Part shown: one piece after another, positions 39,814 to 42,440 of the stretch | How the letters are laid out: each line of letters begins with the position of its first letter | How positions within the stretch are numbered: the stretch's first letter is position 1 | Translations under genes and position numbers: made by a program | The notes under the pieces: generated by a model | The model's database searches: none | Told to the model about the DNA's origin: nothing | The model's input: only the letters and a program-made list of their open reading frames with translations | Assembly: GCA_031267175.1 (NCBI GenBank) | Contig: JAIRZP010000003.1 | Span: forward strand, 1 to 42,440 | Direction: 5' to 3' | Source: Coriobacteriales bacterium | Lineage (GTDB): Bacteria; Actinomycetota; Coriobacteriia; Coriobacteriales; UBA8131 | DNA length: 42,440 bases

Positions 39814-39836
39814 GTTTTGTTCGCAGAGGTTGGCGC

Positions 39837-42440
39837 TCAGTCAACCTGTGCGTCTGCATCCTCTGTTGTCCCGTCTGCCTCTGGCTCATGGCGGCTCAGA
39901 CGACGGATGCCCATGACAGTGCCAACAAGTCCTGCACCGACAAGCGCGACCGCGCAAAGCGCAAGCGGCCAGGGCAGACGCCCGGTCTTGTCAAAGCCGC
40001 CGCCGTCAGGCTCATCGGGCACAGGCGGCAACGGCTCATCGTACATGACGACCGTCTGCACCTCACCGGTGTCGGTGATAGAAAACGCGATGTCCTGAGC
40101 CAACTCATATCCCAAAGGGGCGGTGTCCTCATGGAGGATATAGTCGCCAACAGGGATGCGCTCAATGACGTAGGGTACGTTTGTTGACACCCACTCATAT
40201 AATGCCTCGCCTGTGCGCTTGCCATCCTCACCGGCTGCATAGACGGCCATCTTCGCGCCCGGCAACTCGGATTGCGTCGTGATGTCTTCCTTTGACACGG
40301 ACAGCCGGGTCACGTAATCTTCCATGACCACCGGCTGGACGGTGCCGGAATCCTTAACAACGAACAGCACGTCTTGTGCGGTTGCATAGCCCGCTGCGGC
40401 GACGGTTTCGCGCAGGATATAGCTTCCGGTCGCTATCCCCTGTATGAGATGTGGCTCTGTCTCAGACACCCATGAATAGAGGGCATCGCCTGTCACCATC
40501 CCGTCTGCATCTGCCGCATATATCTCAAGGGTGCAGCCGGGCAGTTCGTCTCCTGTGGTGATGTCACGCTTTGAGACGGACACCTGTAGGGGCACATTCT
40601 CGATGACAAGCTCATAGCTACAGCGTCCCTCGATGAGTCCTTGGTCATCAACGGTGAAGCGGTAGGTTTCATCTGAGGTGACGTAGCCGTCAGGTGCGGT
40701 GACCTCCACGACGGTGTACGAACCGTGGGGGAGGTAGGAAAGAGAAGCGCCGCCGTCTGCGCCGGTGGTCACGGTGAGCTCGTCACCCGTGTCGTCGTTG
40801 GTGATGAAAAACCCTACACCTGAAAGCGGCTCTTTGGTCAAAGCGTCTACCTTACGGATAACAAGCGTGGTCGGCGCGTCTTTGGCCTCAAGTGTCTGAG
40901 TTGTAATCGCCACGTCCTGTCCCGCATAGGAGAGCACGACAGGCCACGCGGCGGTGTCAAGGGCATACCCATCAGGGCTTATCGCCTCGGCCACGATATA
41001 GCTGCCGAGATACAGCGCCTTGGAGCGCGCGATGCCACTGGTATCGGTGGTGACGATATCGACGACCTCTCCGGCGCGGGCGCGAACCGTCCCGTCAAGG
41101 GTGGTGATGTCTCCTGCCGCGCGTATCGTGTAGGTCGCACCCGCCACGGCATCGCCGCTTAAAGAGTCGGACTTGATGATCTCGATGCGGCCTTTGGCGG
41201 GCGCATCGGCAAAGGTTATGGTCAAGGGGTTGTCCCAGTCATATCCCGCCGCAGTCGAGAAGGGTACGTTTACGGGGTTGAGCACGTATCCCGTGCCGTT
41301 GGCGCAAGGGGCGCTGACCTCGTGAAGCTCGTAGTCTCCCCACGGCAAAGGCTCGGGCAGGGTAAGGCGGCCTTGGGCATCGGAGGTGAAGGTGTCAAGC
41401 ACCTGCGTGGTCGGATAATGCACGACCATCTCAACAGGCTTGCCTGATGTCTTGCTGATTATCTGCCACGATGCCGGGTAGGGCACTGTCCGTCCCGTCT
41501 CGGCATCTGCCTTGACCACTTTAAGCGGAGTCTGGATGGTGCCGTTTTGCAGGATGAAGGAATATATCTTGCCATCCTCTGAGACGGTTATGAGCACAGG
41601 GGAGACGGCCTCAAAGCCCGCAGGGGCGCTTCTCTGCACCATGAGGTAGGTGCCATAGGGGATGCCGCCTCTGTCGGTTGCCTTGCGGGCGCGCTGAGAG
41701 TAACTGCCGTCGGGGTTGTCGATGACGTAAAGCGCTGAGGTGTCGGCATGGCCTTCACTGTCCGTCGTGACAGAGAACGCGGGCTTCGCTCCATTGAGGG
41801 GCTTGCTGCCCTCGAACTGCCTGCCTCCGTAAAAGTCGAAGGTGATGCCTTTCTCTGGCACCATCTCGCCGGTGTCGTTATCCGGTGTGGGGTCGTATGC
41901 CTTGATGACGGAGATGTCGCCGCGGATGACCTGCTCCAAAAGCAAAGGGGCGTTGTAGGTCTGTACCACCTCCATGTTCCCTGCGCCGGTTATCTGCTGG
42001 ACGCTTACCTGGCGCGGGGAGGGCAGCACGTAGCCGACAGGTGCGCTCGTTTCCTCGATCACAACCGTGCCCAGAGGGATTACGGCATCGCCGTATGAGT
42101 TGTGGTAAAGCGCATCGCTTCCTCCAGCCAGATAGCTTTCCCGCAACTGCGCCTTGCCCGTCTCATCAGTTGTAAGCCTCCATGTCCGGGTGGGAAGCCC
42201 TGACGCCAAGGCTGCGGCCTCGCTTTCGTAGTAGCCGTCGAAATATCTGACGGTATAGATAGCACCTTTGAGGCTGGCTGAACCCTGGGGCATGGCGGCT
42301 GTGGTGTCAGCGTCAATCTTTCCGACGAGGAACGCCTCCGGGTCAGACTGCGGGCGGTCGCTCACCAAAAGCCGTGTCACCGCTGCGTTGCACTGAACGC
42401 GGTAGGTTGTCATATCCAGAGCGTAGCCTTTGGCGGGCTT
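39837..42440 (-). CDS. SpaA-like pilin/adhesin with many Cna-B domains, 5' end cut by the right edge
   Basis: The frame is open to the last base (KPAKGYALD precedes the first internal ATG at 42413), so at least 867 residues are visible. About eight Cna-B-type beta domains can be counted by their end motifs, for example EETSAPVGYVLPSP, HEVSAP, VEAISPDGYALD, VEVTAPDGYVTSD and HEDTAPLGYELAQ. The Glu in these motifs and upstream Lys would make isopeptide bonds. Two neighbouring domains (VSVSKRDITTGDELPG and LSVSKEDITTQSELPG) are recent duplicates. The C-terminus is GGFDKTGRLPW, a hydrophobic helix (ALCAVALVGAGLVGTVMGI) and a short charged tail, like a surface anchor though without a clear LPXTG. 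It probably holds donor and recipient cells together. Confidence 0.9.
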   Translation of the reverse strand, partial: KPAKGYALDMTTYRVQCNAAVTRLLVSDRPQSDPEAFLVGKIDADTTAAMPQGSASLKGAIYTVRYFDGYYESEAAALASGLPTRTWRLTTDETGKAQLRESYLAGGSDALYHNSYGDAVIPLGTVVIEETSAPVGYVLPSPRQVSVQQITGAGNMEVVQTYNAPLLLEQVIRGDISVIKAYDPTPDNDTGEMVPEKGITFDFYGGRQFEGSKPLNGAKPAFSVTTDSEGHADTSALYVIDNPDGSYSQRARKATDRGGIPYGTYLMVQRSAPAGFEAVSPVLITVSEDGKIYSFILQNGTIQTPLKVVKADAETGRTVPYPASWQIISKTSGKPVEMVVHYPTTQVLDTFTSDAQGRLTLPEPLPWGDYELHEVSAPCANGTGYVLNPVNVPFSTAAGYDWDNPLTITFADAPAKGRIEIIKSDSLSGDAVAGATYTIRAAGDITTLDGTVRARAGEVVDIVTTDTSGIARSKALYLGSYIVAEAISPDGYALDTAAWPVVLSYAGQDVAITTQTLEAKDAPTTLVIRKVDALTKEPLSGVGFFITNDDTGDELTVTTGADGGASLSYLPHGSYTVVEVTAPDGYVTSDETYRFTVDDQGLIEGRCSYELVIENVPLQVSVSKRDITTGDELPGCTLEIYAADADGMVTGDALYSWVSETEPHLIQGIATGSYILRETVAAAGYATAQDVLFVVKDSGTVQPVVMEDYVTRLSVSKEDITTQSELPGAKMAVYAAGEDGKRTGEALYEWVSTNVPYVIERIPVGDYILHEDTAPLGYELAQDIAFSITDTGEVQTVVMYDEPLPPVPDEPDGGGFDKTGRLPWPLALCAVALVGAGLVGTVMGIRRLSRHEPEADGTTEDADAQVD

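Noticed and set aside
39819..39855. AGGTTG/CAACCT stem between the two convergent surface genes as a terminator
   Set aside because: The stem is only six base pairs with a 9-base loop and no T-run on either side.

Overview
The window is accessory DNA, most probably part of an integrative conjugative element (ICE) of the Tn1549 type in a GC-rich gut actinobacterium of the Coriobacteriia kind. The order of conjugation genes, the MOBP-type relaxase with MobC and PcfB, the giant SNF2/N6-methylase protein, the PrgI/VirB4 pair and the SpaA-like pilin are typical of that ICE family. The host assignment is inferred from base composition and gene style. I see no tRNA, rRNA, CRISPR array, integrase or element end.

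Region 1 (1-1750) is A/T-rich. It holds a leftward gene that runs off the left edge and about 690 bases without a convincing gene, containing inverted repeats.

Region 2 (about 1750-14030) is a rightward cargo cluster that I do not recognise as a described system. It starts with several tiny proteins that each have a strong ribosome binding site (two are cysteine-rich), then a protein of 14-residue repeats and two tandem paralogs of about 100 residues. Next come a JAB-peptidase/E1-like (ThiF) fusion, a ClpB-D2-like AAA+ ATPase, a LemA-like membrane protein and a HEIGH metallopeptidase. They are followed by a possible tubulin/FtsZ-like protein, an FtsW/RodA-like (SEDS) membrane protein, a vWA-CbbX-type AAA+ fusion, a J-domain protein and, after a terminator, a small dual-specificity phosphatase. 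A protein-modifying module thus sits beside a cell-division-like module, with AAA+ machines and a co-chaperone. Tight spacing suggests one or two long transcripts.

Region 3 (14057-30221) runs leftward, apart from two short rightward insertions. It carries a CHAP-domain cell-wall hydrolase, VirB4, PrgI, a VirB6-like membrane protein, an MT-A70 methyltransferase, a VirB2-like small membrane protein, VirD4, an ArdC/LtrC-like protein, PcfB, relaxase and MobC. A likely oriT with an IncP-like nic sequence (27752-27821) follows, then DpnD/PcfM-like and toprim proteins. A VapD-family toxin locus lies at 16509-17203.

Region 4 (30266-42440) has the 2115-residue SNF2/methylase protein with a TnpV-like gene nested in another frame, a YraN-like protein, a protein of unknown function and a winged-helix protein. 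A second VapD locus paralogous to the first (38290-38987), a membrane-anchored zinc-finger-like protein and a multi-domain Cna-B adhesin running off the right edge complete the window.
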